DNA of 64,000 nucleotides from Methylococcus sp. EFPC2 (GCF_016925495.1 NZ_CP070492.1:1-64000), one strand, 5' to 3'. Counted from the stretch's first letter, positions 1 to 8,052 are shown. Numbers and translations are program-made. The notes: generated by a model from the sequence alone, not told the origin.

Positions 1-168
1 GGCCGCTCCCTGGATAACACGAGTCCCGAGCGCTGGCGGGTAAAAAAGGACGGCGGCGATTTCGACCAGTTCGCCGGCGCCACGATCACCCCGCGCGCGG
101 TGGTGGGCGGCGTCCAGGCGGGCTTGGGTTTCTTTCAGCGTCACCGGGCCGAACTTCTAGCCCCCTAG
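1..168 (+). CDS. rnfG: RnfG, electron transport complex subunit G (3' end only)
   Basis: The last 55 codons of RnfG, cut by the window start. RnfG is the periplasmic-facing subunit of the Rnf ion-pumping NADH:ferredoxin oxidoreductase and carries a covalent FMN on a Thr in an SGATxT-like motif. That motif is visible here as [12 protein letters not shown], followed by a short C-terminal helix and TAG. It lies 15 bp before rnfE in the usual rnf gene order. In diazotrophs a nif-linked Rnf complex supplies low-potential electrons to nitrogenase through ferredoxin or flavodoxin; that role here is inferred from location. Confidence 0.88.
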   Translation, partial: GRSLDNTSPERWRVKKDGGDFDQFAGATITPRAVVGGVQAGLGFFQRHRAELLAP

Positions 169-183
169 TCGAGAGGTCAGCGC

Positions 184-873
184 ATGAATCCGGAATTTCG
201 CAAGATCACCCGCGATGGCTTGTGGGATAACAACGTGATCTTCAGTCAGAGCATAGGCTTGTGTCCTTTGCTGGCGGTCACCGGCACGGCGACCAACGGG
301 CTGGGCATGGGATTGGCCACGGTCGCCGTCATGGTGGCGTGCAACCTGCTCATCTCCTATGTACGGGCTTTGATTCCGCCGGAAATCCGCATCCCGATCT
401 TCGTCGTGCTGATCGCCATGGTGGTGACCTTCGTCGATATGGTCATGAACGCCTGGCTGCACGAGATGCACAAGGTGCTGGGTTTGTTCATCCCGCTGAT
501 CGTGACCAATTGCGCCATCCTCGGGCGGGCGGAGGCCTTCGCGTCGCGCCGGCCCATGGCCGAGGCGACCCTGGACGGGCTGATGATGGGTTTGGGTTTC
601 ACGCTGGCCCTGGTGGTATTGGGCGCGGCGCGCGAGATCCTGGGTGTGGGCACGCTGTTCGCCAGCGCCTCCCTGCTGATGGGCGAGTCGTTTTCCTGGA
701 TGGAGACGGTCATCATCCCCGAGTACCGGGGCTTTTTGCTGATGGCCTTGCCGCCCGGCGGTTTCCTCATGCTGGGCTTCATCTTGGCGGGGAAAAAGCT
801 GATCGATCGGCGTCTGGTGGCTCGGCAGGCGCGCCCGATCCCGATAGGCGATTCCGTGGCGGAAAACTCATAA
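184..873 (+). CDS. rnfE: RnfE, membrane subunit of the Rnf complex
   Basis: A 229-residue multi-spanning inner-membrane protein of the RnfA/RnfE (NqrD/NqrE) family. The N-terminus (NPEFRKITRDGLWDNNVIF) is characteristic of RnfE, and several hydrophobic helices follow, including the conserved GLFIPLIVTNCAILGRAEAF segment whose Cys helps hold an intramembrane Fe-S centre in this family. Length is typical. It follows rnfG by 15 bp and precedes rnfH by 13 bp, so it belongs to one operon that begins upstream of the window. Its role is electron and ion transfer in the Rnf complex. Confidence 0.95.
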   Translation: MNPEFRKITRDGLWDNNVIFSQSIGLCPLLAVTGTATNGLGMGLATVAVMVACNLLISYVRALIPPEIRIPIFVVLIAMVVTFVDMVMNAWLHEMHKVLGLFIPLIVTNCAILGRAEAFASRRPMAEATLDGLMMGLGFTLALVVLGAAREILGVGTLFASASLLMGESFSWMETVIIPEYRGFLLMALPPGGFLMLGFILAGKKLIDRRLVARQARPIPIGDSVAENS

Positions 874-886
874 ACGGGCCTGGGCC

Positions 887-1174
887 ATGAACGTAGGTGT
901 GTGTTACGCGGATTCCGACCGGCAGTTGTGGCTGCGCATGGAAGTTCCCGACGAGAGCTCGGTCGAGGATGCCATCCGCCGTTCCGGCATCCTGGAGCGC
1001 TTTCCCGAGATCGATCTGGACCAGCAGAAGGTCGGCATCTTCGGCAAGCTGGTGAAGCTCGATGCGCCCTTGAAGGAGGGCGATCGCATCGAGATCTACC
1101 GTCCCATCATCGCCGATCCGAAAACGGTGCGCCGTCGCCGGATCGGCGACGACGATGAGGACGACGACGATTGA
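887..1174 (+). CDS. rnfH: RnfH family ubiquitin-fold protein
   Basis: A 95-residue RnfH/YfjF family protein with a small beta-grasp fold. The family pattern V-x-V-C-Y-A near the N-terminus and the segment EGDRIEIYRPIIADPK are both present. The C-terminus ends in a run of Arg and Asp residues. RnfH commonly ends nif-associated rnf operons. Its biochemical role is not settled; in other bacteria RnfH relatives behave as partner proteins of a toxin-like RatA. Here it closes the rnfG-E-H group 13 bp after rnfE. Confidence 0.9.
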   Translation: MNVGVCYADSDRQLWLRMEVPDESSVEDAIRRSGILERFPEIDLDQQKVGIFGKLVKLDAPLKEGDRIEIYRPIIADPKTVRRRRIGDDDEDDDD

Positions 1175-1294
1175 AACGTCTTCGGACTTGAACCGGAAAT
1201 CTCTAGGGCCGATGATCGCCTTGCCGGGCAAGTCCGTCGTTTTGCCTGTGTGTTTCGGCTGCACCAATAAACGACTACAACGAAGAGGGGCATC

Positions 1295-1759
1295 ATGAAA
1301 GGCGACAGCAAAGTCATTTCCTATCTGAATCGCGTATTGACCAACGAGCTCACGGCGATCAACCAGTATTTCCTGCATGCCCGCATGTTCAAGAACTGGG
1401 GCTTTCATAAACTCAACGAGCACGAATACAAGGAATCCATCGACGAGATGAAGCATGCCGATGCGCTCATCGAAAGGGTCTTGTTCCTGGAAGGCCTGCC
1501 CAATCTGCAGGAGCTCGGCAAGTTGAAGATCGGCGAAAACGTGAAGGAAGCCCTGGGCGCCGATTTGCTGCTGGAGCAGGAGGCCCTGCCCGTGCTCAAG
1601 GAAGCCATCGCCTACAGCGAGCAGGTCGGCGATTTCGTGAGTCGTGAACTGTTCGAGCATATCCTGGAGAGCGAGGAGGAACACATCGACTGGCTGGAAA
1701 CCCAGCTCGAACTCATCGAGAAGATCGGCCTGCAGAATTATCTGCAATCCAGCATCTGA
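1295..1759 (+). CDS. bfr: Bacterioferritin
   Basis: A 154-residue bacterioferritin that stores iron in a 24-mer shell. Diiron-site ligands are recognisable: Glu in [14 protein letters not shown], the [13 protein letters not shown] helix (E and H), and [11 protein letters not shown] near the end. The Met of the family haem-binding site lies in this same helix region. Length matches the family. It is a single gene 120 bp after rnfH. A nif-linked bacterioferritin can buffer iron for cofactor synthesis, and a Bfd ferredoxin that could release that iron is encoded at 55749-56033. The functional pairing is inferred. Confidence 0.95.
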   Translation: MKGDSKVISYLNRVLTNELTAINQYFLHARMFKNWGFHKLNEHEYKESIDEMKHADALIERVLFLEGLPNLQELGKLKIGENVKEALGADLLLEQEALPVLKEAIAYSEQVGDFVSRELFEHILESEEEHIDWLETQLELIEKIGLQNYLQSSI

Positions 1760-1783
1760 GCCCATGGATATGCGGGCAGTAGC

Positions 1784-2143
1784 ATGAGTGAGTCACGCCG
1801 CCAACAAGGGGAGGCCGTTTGCGCGCGGCTGCTGAGCGAGATCCGCAAGCTCGGCTACGCGCCGGAACAGCTTAAATCTGCGCCGGTTTACGATCAGGCC
1901 AGCCTGGAAACCAGCAAGGATCCCTACAGCGGCGAGGAAACCTTGTGCGCGAGCTGGAAAGACGGACACGGCCACCGGATCGGCGAGATGAAGTTCCACG
2001 GCGACGGTTCGTTCTATGCGGAATACGACGTGGTCCTGCCGCATCCGACGGATCCGCGCTGGTTCGTCGAAGGCGTGGTCGCCTGGGGCAAGGACGACAC
2101 CATCAAGAGCGAAGCCAAGTTGTTGCCGGCGCTGGAAGACTGA
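1784..2143 (+). CDS. Conserved hypothetical protein, nif-region associated
   Basis: A 119-residue acidic soluble protein with no signal peptide or membrane segment. I do not recognise a named domain. It has a central stretch rich in charged and aromatic residues (EMKFHGDGSFYAEYDVV) that looks like a small beta-rich fold. It starts 24 bp after bfr and ends 14 bp before the DUF364 gene on the same strand, so the three are probably co-transcribed. No catalytic motif is visible. Confidence 0.7.
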   Translation: MSESRRQQGEAVCARLLSEIRKLGYAPEQLKSAPVYDQASLETSKDPYSGEETLCASWKDGHGHRIGEMKFHGDGSFYAEYDVVLPHPTDPRWFVEGVVAWGKDDTIKSEAKLLPALED

Positions 2144-2157
2144 GCGTCCGCAAGCCG

Positions 2158-3177
2158 GTGAGCCCGCCTTACGAAATCTACGACTTGCTGCAGGATTACG
2201 CCGGCGGGACCGACACCGTCGGCGCCGTGGCGATCGGCTTGGTGTGGACTTATTGCGAGGCGGATGCGATCGGCCTGGCCATGAGCCCCGGCATTCCGAC
2301 CCGCACCCTGCCCTGGGCCGGCAGCCTGGGCGGCCGGCCGCTGGCGGATCTGGCGAGCTGGGTGCGCGAGTTCGATCCCTATCAGGCCACGTTGGGCATG
2401 GCCGCGGTCAATGCCGGCATCAACCGCCTCGGTCTGCTGCCCGATGGGCTGTGCCTGGAGCCGGGTGCCAATGGCAATCTCGCCGTCTTCGAGCATTTTT
2501 TGCCGCAGATTCGCGGCAAGAAGACCGTCGTGATCGGCCGCTATCCCGGCCTGGACCGTTACGCCGCCGCCCACGATCTGGATCTCACCGTGCTGGAACG
2601 GCAGCCGGGCGAGGGCGATCTGCCCGATGCGGCCTGCGAATATGTGTTGCCGCGGGCGGATTGGGTGTTCATCACCGCGACTTCGATTCCCAACAAGACT
2701 TTTCCCCGTCTGGCGGAACTGTCCCGCGACGCGGTCAGCGTGCTGATGGGGCCGACTACGCCCTGGCTGCCCGATCTGTACCATTTCGGCATCGACTATC
2801 TAGCCGGGGTGGATATCGCCGATGCCGAAGCCCTGCGCCGCACCGTGTGCGAAGGCGGCGGCGTGCGCCTGTTCGACACGGCCGTGCGCTACCGGGTCGC
2901 GCCTTTGAGCATAGAGGCCGGCAAGCAATGGGCCCGCCGCATGATCGCCCGGACGGCGCAGGAGAGGGAGAATCTCAAGCAGGCCATGGACGCCTGGTAT
3001 GCGCAAGGCAATGTCCGGCGTTTTCCGCAGTATTCGAGCCTGGAATTCGTCAACCAGCGCTTGTCACGACTCGATACCTGTTTCAAGCGGATGTGGGACG
3101 AGAAACCCGATGAGCATCCGCTTTTCAGCCGAGCCGGCGCGGTCGGTGATAAGCAGGGGCCATCCCTCTATGACTAG
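2158..3177 (+). CDS. DUF4213/DUF364 (putative heavy-metal chelation) protein
   Basis: A 339-residue protein with an N-terminal DUF4213-like part (roughly residues 1-90, including GIPTRTLPWAGSLGGRPL) and a C-terminal DUF364 part (residues 110-235). These families include nif-linked proteins proposed to bind metals. I chose GTG at 2158 because the frame runs upstream through the preceding gene without homology and no ATG lies at the junction. The C-terminal 70 residues are helical and charged and extend past the usual DUF364 core. Its function in nitrogen fixation is unknown; a role in molybdenum or iron handling is only a guess. Confidence 0.75.
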   Translation: MSPPYEIYDLLQDYAGGTDTVGAVAIGLVWTYCEADAIGLAMSPGIPTRTLPWAGSLGGRPLADLASWVREFDPYQATLGMAAVNAGINRLGLLPDGLCLEPGANGNLAVFEHFLPQIRGKKTVVIGRYPGLDRYAAAHDLDLTVLERQPGEGDLPDAACEYVLPRADWVFITATSIPNKTFPRLAELSRDAVSVLMGPTTPWLPDLYHFGIDYLAGVDIADAEALRRTVCEGGGVRLFDTAVRYRVAPLSIEAGKQWARRMIARTAQERENLKQAMDAWYAQGNVRRFPQYSSLEFVNQRLSRLDTCFKRMWDEKPDEHPLFSRAGAVGDKQGPSLYD

Positions 3178-3278
3178 GTTCGGATGGCAGGCGCTTATAT
3201 CGTCGGCCGGCCGACTATCGTACTTATTCCTCGCTGCCTTTTACCCACACCTCGCCACAGATCCCCTATATCGCCGCC

Positions 3279-3710
3279 ATGAACGACATACTTAGCCACA
3301 ATCGCGTGATCTTGTGCCATTTCGATACCTATAGCGCCGCTTTGTTGTTCGCCCGCTACGGGACTAGCGTGATTACGCCGACGCCTTTGCCGGAGGGGGC
3401 GAGCGCAATACCCGAAATAACGTCGCCCGCAGAGCAATACGATCCCGGCGCCGCGTTGAATGCGCTGGCCGAGCATTATGGCCTGGATACTACCCAGTTG
3501 ACCCTGGTCGACGGCTTTCAGGAATGGCTGAACGGCACGGAAAACCCCATACGCATCCATCTTGCCCGCTTCACGACATTCGAGGCGCCGCGCGATGCGA
3601 TCTCATCCCATGGCGGGGCATTCAAACCGATCAGCGAGATGCGCGGAACGGCGGCCGTCGAGTTGAATCTGCTGCGTCGAGCCTTCAACTTGTTCGTGGG
3701 CGGGGGCTGA
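3279..3710 (+). CDS. Conserved hypothetical protein
   Basis: A 143-residue soluble protein that I do not recognise. The N-terminal half looks like an alpha/beta unit (VILCHFDTYSAALLFARYG). The C-terminal half has the pattern IHLARFTTFEAP ... FKPISEMRGTAAVELNLLRRAF, which looks like a conserved binding region. It stands alone, 101 bp after the DUF364 gene and convergent with iscX. The ribosome-binding site before ATG 3279 is weak, so the start is uncertain by a few residues. Confidence 0.65.
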   Translation: MNDILSHNRVILCHFDTYSAALLFARYGTSVITPTPLPEGASAIPEITSPAEQYDPGAALNALAEHYGLDTTQLTLVDGFQEWLNGTENPIRIHLARFTTFEAPRDAISSHGGAFKPISEMRGTAAVELNLLRRAFNLFVGGG

Positions 3711-3754
3711 ACTTCTCCGCGACGAGCGGCGGGCGGCCGTCTCTCGACTCAGAC

Positions 3755-3949
3755 CTAGCTTGCTTCGTCTATCCAGGCCATTTGGATCGCTTCCAAAACT
3801 TTTTCATTGCATTTCTCGGCAGTATCGTCAAAGCCGTCGATACCCAGTACCCAATTCAATAGATCGGTAAAACGGACATATTTCGGATCGACATCCGGAT
3901 AGCGCTCGTTGAGCGCGATGGCGATGTCGAAGGTATCGTTCCATTTCAT
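3755..3949 (-). CDS. iscX: IscX, Fe-S cluster assembly modulator
   Basis: A 64-residue IscX/YfhJ protein. The family signature is nearly complete: MKWNDTFDIAIALNERYPDVDP at the start, VRFTDLLNWV in the middle and LEAIQMAWIDE at the end. IscX binds IscS on an acidic face and modulates cluster assembly, possibly with iron. It is normally the last gene of the isc operon after fdx. Here it sits alone more than 50 kb from the isc-nifV operon at 56.5-63 kb and in the opposite orientation. Confidence 0.93.
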   Translation of the reverse strand: MKWNDTFDIAIALNERYPDVDPKYVRFTDLLNWVLGIDGFDDTAEKCNEKVLEAIQMAWIDEAS

Positions 3950-4018
3950 GGCTTTGGTCCTCGTTTAATCGTGGTCGCAGGGGGATATTGGCGGCCGATA
4001 TAGCAACGGCCGATAGGG

Positions 4019-4047
4019 ATTATTAACCTTACAATATTTGGTATAAT
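4019..4047 (+). promoter_or_regulatory. Possible sigma-70 promoter for the 4123/4200 gene pair
   Basis: A perfect TATAAT at 4042-4047 lies 75 bp before ATG 4123 in an AT-rich stretch that contrasts with the GC-rich surroundings. The -35 candidate (ATTATT, 4019-4024, 17 bp spacer) is poor, so this is a -10 call rather than a full promoter. Confidence 0.4.
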
Positions 4048-4122
4048 CGCGCGCGTGCGGTGCCGCAATTATAGCTAATCGTCAATCCGCATTCGAAACA
4101 TTCACAACAGTTAGGCGGCGGT

Positions 4123-4200
4123 ATGGTCCATGAATTTTTATATCGAGGGGAAACCTTCAGGCTTACTGACCGCAGCGAAGAAAACAGAGGATATAAATAA
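4123..4200 (+). CDS. 25-residue leader ORF, partial duplicate of the next gene's start
   Basis: ATG 4123 opens a 25-codon frame ending in TAA (4198-4200). Its last base is the first base of the next ATG (TAATG), so translation is probably coupled. The peptide MVHEFLYRGETFRLTD mirrors the start of the next protein, MVREFEYKGEIFRVTA, at 11 of 16 positions, and the DNA is similar too. An AGGCGGCGG ribosome-binding site precedes it. It could be a decayed tandem duplicate reduced to its first exon-sized piece, or a functional coupling leader. It is too short for routine gene callers. Confidence 0.55.
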   Translation: MVHEFLYRGETFRLTDRSEENRGYK

Positions 4201-4496
4201 TGGTACGCGAGTTCGAATATAAAGGTGAGATCTTTCGAGTCACCGCACACGGCATTCACGGTCACGAAGAGATATTTATCGTCCACATCGAAAAGGACGG
4301 TACCGAGGGAGGCGAGGCCTCGATCGACCGTATGACCGAGGAGAACGATACCAACGCCCCCATCGAAGACATCATCGTCATGCTATGCGATCGGCTCATT
4401 CCCGATATCGACGGGCACGACCCGAGCAAGCCTTTCGCCTGGCGGGAAGGAAACGTCGTGTATGCGGTACACGACGGGGTACAGGATCACGCTTAA
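4200..4496 (+). CDS. Conserved hypothetical acidic protein
   Basis: A 98-residue acidic soluble protein with no recognised domain. It begins with a beta-hairpin-like segment (MVREFEYKGEIFRVTAHGIHG) and continues with many Asp and Glu residues. An AGAGGA ribosome-binding site precedes the ATG, which overlaps the stop of the 25-residue leader. It is convergent with the ankyrin gene and the two overlap at their 3' ends (4493-4496). Confidence 0.65.
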   Translation: MVREFEYKGEIFRVTAHGIHGHEEIFIVHIEKDGTEGGEASIDRMTEENDTNAPIEDIIVMLCDRLIPDIDGHDPSKPFAWREGNVVYAVHDGVQDHA

Positions 4497-4990
4497 GTCG
4501 TGGCGGAATGCCTGCGGCTGGCCGCGCGCAACAGTTGCAGGCATTCCAGATTCGCCGCCATGTCCAGGGCGGTGAAATCGTCGTGGTTCTGCAGGCCGAC
4601 ATCGGCGCCGGCTTCCAGCAGCCGCGCCACGACTGCGGTCTTGCCGGCCGAGGCGGCATACATCAGGGCGGTGCTGCCGCCGTCGTTCTGGTGATCGAGC
4701 GCGACGCCGTTTTCCACCAGCTTGTCGATGATGGCCAGGTCTTCCTTGAAGCAGGCCAGCCAGAGGGCGTTGTTGCCGTCGCCGTTGACGGCGTCGAGGC
4801 GGGCGCCGGCGGCGAGCAGCGCTTCCACGATGGCGCGCTCGCCCAGGCGGCAGGCCTGCACGAGCGGCGTGGTGCGGTTTGCGATGAGCCCTTCGAGATC
4901 ATCGGGAGGAAAGCCCTGAGCGACGAGCCAGGCTTCGAGCGCCGGATCCGGCTCACGCGCTGCGCTGTTCGCGGGCGATTCAGGCCTCAT
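4493..4990 (-). CDS. Ankyrin-repeat protein
   Basis: A 165-residue protein with about four ankyrin repeats. Recognisable units are TTPLVQACRLGERAIVEALLAAGA, NNALWLACFKEDLAIIDKLVENG and STALMYAASAGKTAVVARLLEAGA, plus a shorter last unit. Ankyrin repeats mediate protein contacts. I chose ATG 4990, which overlaps the stop of the upstream gene (ATGAGGCCTGA), over an upstream in-frame ATG at 5125 that would run through that gene. It is the last gene of the long minus-strand run from 10 kb, so it may be under the same NifA-type promoter. Confidence 0.85.
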   Translation of the reverse strand: MRPESPANSAAREPDPALEAWLVAQGFPPDDLEGLIANRTTPLVQACRLGERAIVEALLAAGARLDAVNGDGNNALWLACFKEDLAIIDKLVENGVALDHQNDGGSTALMYAASAGKTAVVARLLEAGADVGLQNHDDFTALDMAANLECLQLLRAASRRHSATT

Positions 4991-5243
4991 CGGGGACCGC
5001 CATCCAGCTATAGCCGCCCTGATCCCAAAGCTGGGCGAGCACCTGGTCCGTGTCGTAGTCGGGGTATTGGCTCTTGGTCGCCTCGTAGGCTTCCAGAAAG
5101 CCGGCGACGTCGTCGCCTTCCACATGGGCCGAGCTGTTTTCTTCCTTGCTGCTGAGGATGTAAGTCACGCCGTTGCCGCAGGAGCGCAGCGCATAGACTT
5201 CGCCTTCCGCGATCAGCTCGACGGGTTCTTGTATCTCGGACAT
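4980..5243 (-). CDS. Small conserved hypothetical protein
   Basis: An 87-residue acidic protein that I do not recognise. It has an N-terminal beta-rich part (VELIAEGEVYALRSCGNGVTYIL) and a C-terminal helical part ending YSWMAVPDEA. A GAGG ribosome-binding site lies 9 bp before ATG. It starts 33 bp after the rhodanese gene and overlaps the ankyrin gene by 11 bp, which argues for one transcript and translational coupling. Confidence 0.7.
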   Translation of the reverse strand: MSEIQEPVELIAEGEVYALRSCGNGVTYILSSKEENSSAHVEGDDVAGFLEAYEATKSQYPDYDTDQVLAQLWDQGGYSWMAVPDEA

Positions 5244-5276
5244 GGCAGCTACCTCGTTGATGGGGTTGTCGTCCGC

Positions 5277-5618
5277 TCAGGCATACGCCGGTTCAGCCGC
5301 CGCGGCCGCCAGCGCCGTCCGCAAGCCCTCGTAGCCGCCGATGAGGTCGTAAACCTCCCGGAAACCGAAGTCGGCGAATATCCGGGCGCCGCTCTGGCTG
5401 GCGTTGCCGTGATAGCAATAAATCAGCACGGGTTTGTCCCTGGGCGTCTTCATGATCATTTCTTCCAGGTTGGCATTGGACAGGTAACGGGCTCCCCCCA
5501 TGTGTTCCTGCTGGTAAGAAAACTCGTCGCGCATGTCGAATATCGTCAGATCGTCGCGCTCCAAAAGCTGCGGCAGTTCACTGATTTCGATCCGGCGCCA
5601 GCCGCTTGCAACACTCAT
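5277..5618 (-). CDS. Single-domain rhodanese (GlpE-like sulfurtransferase)
   Basis: A 113-residue single rhodanese domain. The active-site loop VLIYCYHGNASQSGA carries the persulfide-forming Cys, preceded by the family DMRDEFSYQQEHMGGARYL segment. Rhodaneses move sulfane sulfur, for example for Fe-S cluster synthesis. A strong purine-rich ribosome-binding site (GGGGGG) precedes ATG. It lies 45 bp after the SagB-type gene in the minus-strand operon. A NifS-independent sulfur supply to nitrogenase is a reasonable but unproven role. Confidence 0.92.
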   Translation of the reverse strand: MSVASGWRRIEISELPQLLERDDLTIFDMRDEFSYQQEHMGGARYLSNANLEEMIMKTPRDKPVLIYCYHGNASQSGARIFADFGFREVYDLIGGYEGLRTALAAAAAEPAYA

Positions 5619-5663
5619 ATAGACCCCCCGTTCGCAATGTCATCGGTGAAAACCCCGGTGCGG

Positions 5664-7328
5664 CTAAGGCCGCGCCGGATAAGGCGGCAGCGTGAGTATC
5701 CGCGTATCGGTCAGCGGATAGCCCACGGTGAAATGGTAGAGCGACTGGAAAGCCTGGCCGGACAGCCCCAGCAGTTCGTGGAAGGTGTCGTCGAAATAGC
5801 AGCCTATGCCGGTGCCGCGCAGCCCCAGGGCCTCGGCTTCCAGATAGAGCACCTGGCCCAGCAGCCCGGCTTCCCAATAAAGCTGGCGGTAGCGCCAGGG
5901 TGCCGGCTTCAGCACGTCCGCGTATTCGGTCAGCATGCCCAGTGCGAACGCGCTGTCCGTAGCGATCGCCTGATGGCAGTGGATGGTTTTTGCCAATTGG
6001 CCGCAGCCGGCCGCCGCCAGTTGGAAGAAGGGCAGGTGAGCGGGGCAGTCTTCGGGCGTTTTCCAGTCGAAACGTTCGTTAAGCGCGCCGCGGAGGCTGT
6101 CGATCACTTCCGTCCGCCGAGGCAGGATATAAAGACCCGGCGCCAAGCCTTCCACCCGGTGCACGAAAAGCACCGGATGCACGCGGGGCAGGAAATCCCA
6201 GACATCCCAGGGCGTGCTGCGGCGCGGCAGCAGGGCGTCGAGGAGGCCGTAAAAACGGGCCTGACTGATTTCCGTGCGGCCGTCGAAATGCTGGGCGCTG
6301 CGCCGCTGCCGGATGAGCGTGGCGGCCGCCGTTCCGCAGGGCACCGATCGGGGCGGATAGGCTTCGACGCTTGCGGAGTCGCCGGTCAGGGCGGGCGTTC
6401 GGGTGGCTTCCGCGACCTCGTCGATCACCGGCCAGTGATACATGGGATGGGGATCCAGCACATTGGCCCGCCCGCTCCAAACCGGGTCCACAGGCCCCAG
6501 TGGCGCTGGAACGGATGCCAGCGGCTCGGCATCCGCGATCACTTCGAGCAGGAGTTCGGCGTCCTCGGGCTCGACGCCGGGGAAATCTTCGTCCCGGTCC
6601 AGACCTAAACGGCGGGCGATTTCCGGCCAGCTCGTGCCTTCCACCAGGCGCAAGCGCCAGCCGAGGGCGGCGGCGGCATAACGCAAGGCGCCCAGCGCAT
6701 GGCCGGTGTCGAGCTGGCAATAACGGAACGCGCGCTCGCCGTATTTCCAGGCCTCCCGCCAGTGGATGGAGCTGAGGCCTATCAGCAGGCGGGCAGGCGC
6801 ATCCGGCGGGCTTTGCTCCGTGCCGCGGGCACGCTGCTCCAGGATATGGTCGCGGCTGAGATAGTGATAAACGCCGTCTTCGAGTCCGGGAACGGAACGG
6901 CTGACGACATAGCCTTCGGTCGGATGCAGATTGCCGCTGGAAGGATTGCAACGCAGCGCCCAGCGGTCCGGCCCGTATTCCTTCCAGGCCGACAATCCCA
7001 GGGACAATTCCAGCAGCAGGCCGATCGATTCCAGCGAGACCGGCTGCGGGGCTACGCCGCCGGCTTCGTGCAGGGCGTAATAAGGTGTCTGCAGAGCATC
7101 GGCCGCCAGGGGCAGCGCGATGCGCCGGCTACCCGCATAGCTGCGGAACGGCTCGGGCTGGCTGCTCCAGTCCAGGGCCTCCGGCCCCGGCGCATAACGT
7201 TCCAGGCGGTGCTTGGTACGCTCGTGATAAGCCAGCACGTGCTGCAAGGCATCGGGTGCGTGGCCTTCCTGAACTTGGAGCCGGTCTCCTTGCAAGGGCG
7301 CGCGTTTACGCCGGACTACGCCTTCCAT
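5664..7328 (-). CDS. Tandem SagB/ThcOx-type flavin dehydrogenase
   Basis: A 554-residue protein of the SagB/ThcOx nitroreductase family, which uses FMN and includes azoline-oxidising enzymes of RiPP pathways. It begins with the family helix YHERTKHRLERYA. The first nitroreductase-like unit (about residues 70-290) contains NPSSGNLHPTEGYV. A second (about 325-550) opens with RQRRSAQHFDGRTEI and ends with EAEALGLRGTGIGCYFDD, so two units are fused and could form an internal dimer. I chose ATG 7328 because it overlaps the previous stop (TGATG); an in-frame ATG at 7355 is the alternative. No precursor peptide or cyclodehydratase is nearby, so the substrate is unknown. Confidence 0.88.
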   Translation of the reverse strand: MEGVVRRKRAPLQGDRLQVQEGHAPDALQHVLAYHERTKHRLERYAPGPEALDWSSQPEPFRSYAGSRRIALPLAADALQTPYYALHEAGGVAPQPVSLESIGLLLELSLGLSAWKEYGPDRWALRCNPSSGNLHPTEGYVVSRSVPGLEDGVYHYLSRDHILEQRARGTEQSPPDAPARLLIGLSSIHWREAWKYGERAFRYCQLDTGHALGALRYAAAALGWRLRLVEGTSWPEIARRLGLDRDEDFPGVEPEDAELLLEVIADAEPLASVPAPLGPVDPVWSGRANVLDPHPMYHWPVIDEVAEATRTPALTGDSASVEAYPPRSVPCGTAAATLIRQRRSAQHFDGRTEISQARFYGLLDALLPRRSTPWDVWDFLPRVHPVLFVHRVEGLAPGLYILPRRTEVIDSLRGALNERFDWKTPEDCPAHLPFFQLAAAGCGQLAKTIHCHQAIATDSAFALGMLTEYADVLKPAPWRYRQLYWEAGLLGQVLYLEAEALGLRGTGIGCYFDDTFHELLGLSGQAFQSLYHFTVGYPLTDTRILTLPPYPARP

Positions 7329-7765
7329 CAGCGGTGCGCTCCCGGGGGTGGGCAATGATGATCGCGATCGCAGCGTTCCAGGTCACGGCTGAACGCGATT
7401 TCCGGCGATTCGCCGCAGGTCGCCAGCCAGGCCGGGATGCGCTCGGGATCGAAACCCACCTCCCGCGCTTCGCCGACCTGCAGGAGCGGGCGGCGGATCA
7501 GCAGAGGTTCTGCGAGCATGAGCGCGAGCGCCGCCGATTCGTCCAGCGCTTCGGGCACGACCTCGCCGGATTTGACCCGGGGCGCGGCGCGGTTGAACCA
7601 TTCGGCCACCGGCCGCGTCCCGAAGAAGGCCCGCAATTCCTCCGCGCGCCACGGCGTGTCCAACAAATTGCGCACGATCAGCTCGTGCCCGGCATCCAGG
7701 AGCAGGCGCTTCTGCCGCGCATTGTTGGCGCAGCCGGGCTTCTCGTAAAAGATTATGGTGGCCAT
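7328..7765 (-). CDS. ArsC-family nitrogenase-associated protein (NifO-like)
   Basis: A 145-residue thioredoxin-fold protein of the ArsC/Spx superfamily and its nitrogenase-associated branch. Visible features are MATIIFYEKPGCANNARQKRLL at the start, the FFGTRPVAEWFN segment, and a helix with LLIRRPLLQVG containing the family RRPL. It has one N-terminal active-site-like Cys (GCANN) rather than a CXXC pair. ATG 7765 is chosen over upstream extensions that have no homology. Its relatives sit in nif clusters, where NifO influences molybdenum distribution in Azotobacter. Reductase activity is not shown. Confidence 0.87.
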   Translation of the reverse strand: MATIIFYEKPGCANNARQKRLLLDAGHELIVRNLLDTPWRAEELRAFFGTRPVAEWFNRAAPRVKSGEVVPEALDESAALALMLAEPLLIRRPLLQVGEAREVGFDPERIPAWLATCGESPEIAFSRDLERCDRDHHCPPPGAHR

Positions 7766-7782
7766 GGTCGCCGGACGGCCGT

Positions 7783-8052
7783 CTAGCTCGCGGCTTGTGC
7801 CGTGTGCCAGTTCTGCTGGGTGGTGTAGTCGCCGGCTTCCAGGGTTTCCATCTGTCCGGTAGCGCCGCATTTGAGGCAGTGGCCGAGGACGTTGAACCCT
7901 TGTTCCGAGCAGAGGTCGTCGCGGCTTTGACGGCAGCCGACGGCGCCGCAGGCCTTGCATTTATGCAGGGTGCCGCTGCATTGCTGACCGCCGCCCTTTC
8001 TGGCTCCGGTGCATAGTTTCAAGGGGGTTTTGAGTTCTTCGTAACGCGACAT
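7783..8052 (-). CDS. Cys-rich small protein, zinc-ribbon or Fe-S-like
   Basis: An 89-residue protein with eight cysteines, including CKAC (residues 32-35), CRQSRDDLC and CLKC (59-62). The CXXC pairs suggest a structural zinc site or an Fe-S cluster; I cannot tell which. The name of the family escapes me. A GGGAGT ribosome-binding site lies before ATG. It sits between the Rieske and ArsC-like genes in the minus-strand operon that appears to be NifA-controlled. Confidence 0.7.
   Translation of the reverse strand: MSRYEELKTPLKLCTGARKGGGQQCSGTLHKCKACGAVGCRQSRDDLCSEQGFNVLGHCLKCGATGQMETLEAGDYTTQQNWHTAQAAS

Noticed and set aside
779-1765. Long minus-strand frame opposite rnfE, rnfH and bfr
   Set aside because: It is a GC-driven shadow of three well-recognised genes on the plus strand, with no family character.
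3202-3215. 14-bp palindrome GTCGGCCGGCCGAC
   Set aside because: It has no loop and lies in a short GC-rich spacer; no regulator or repeated copy supports a function.
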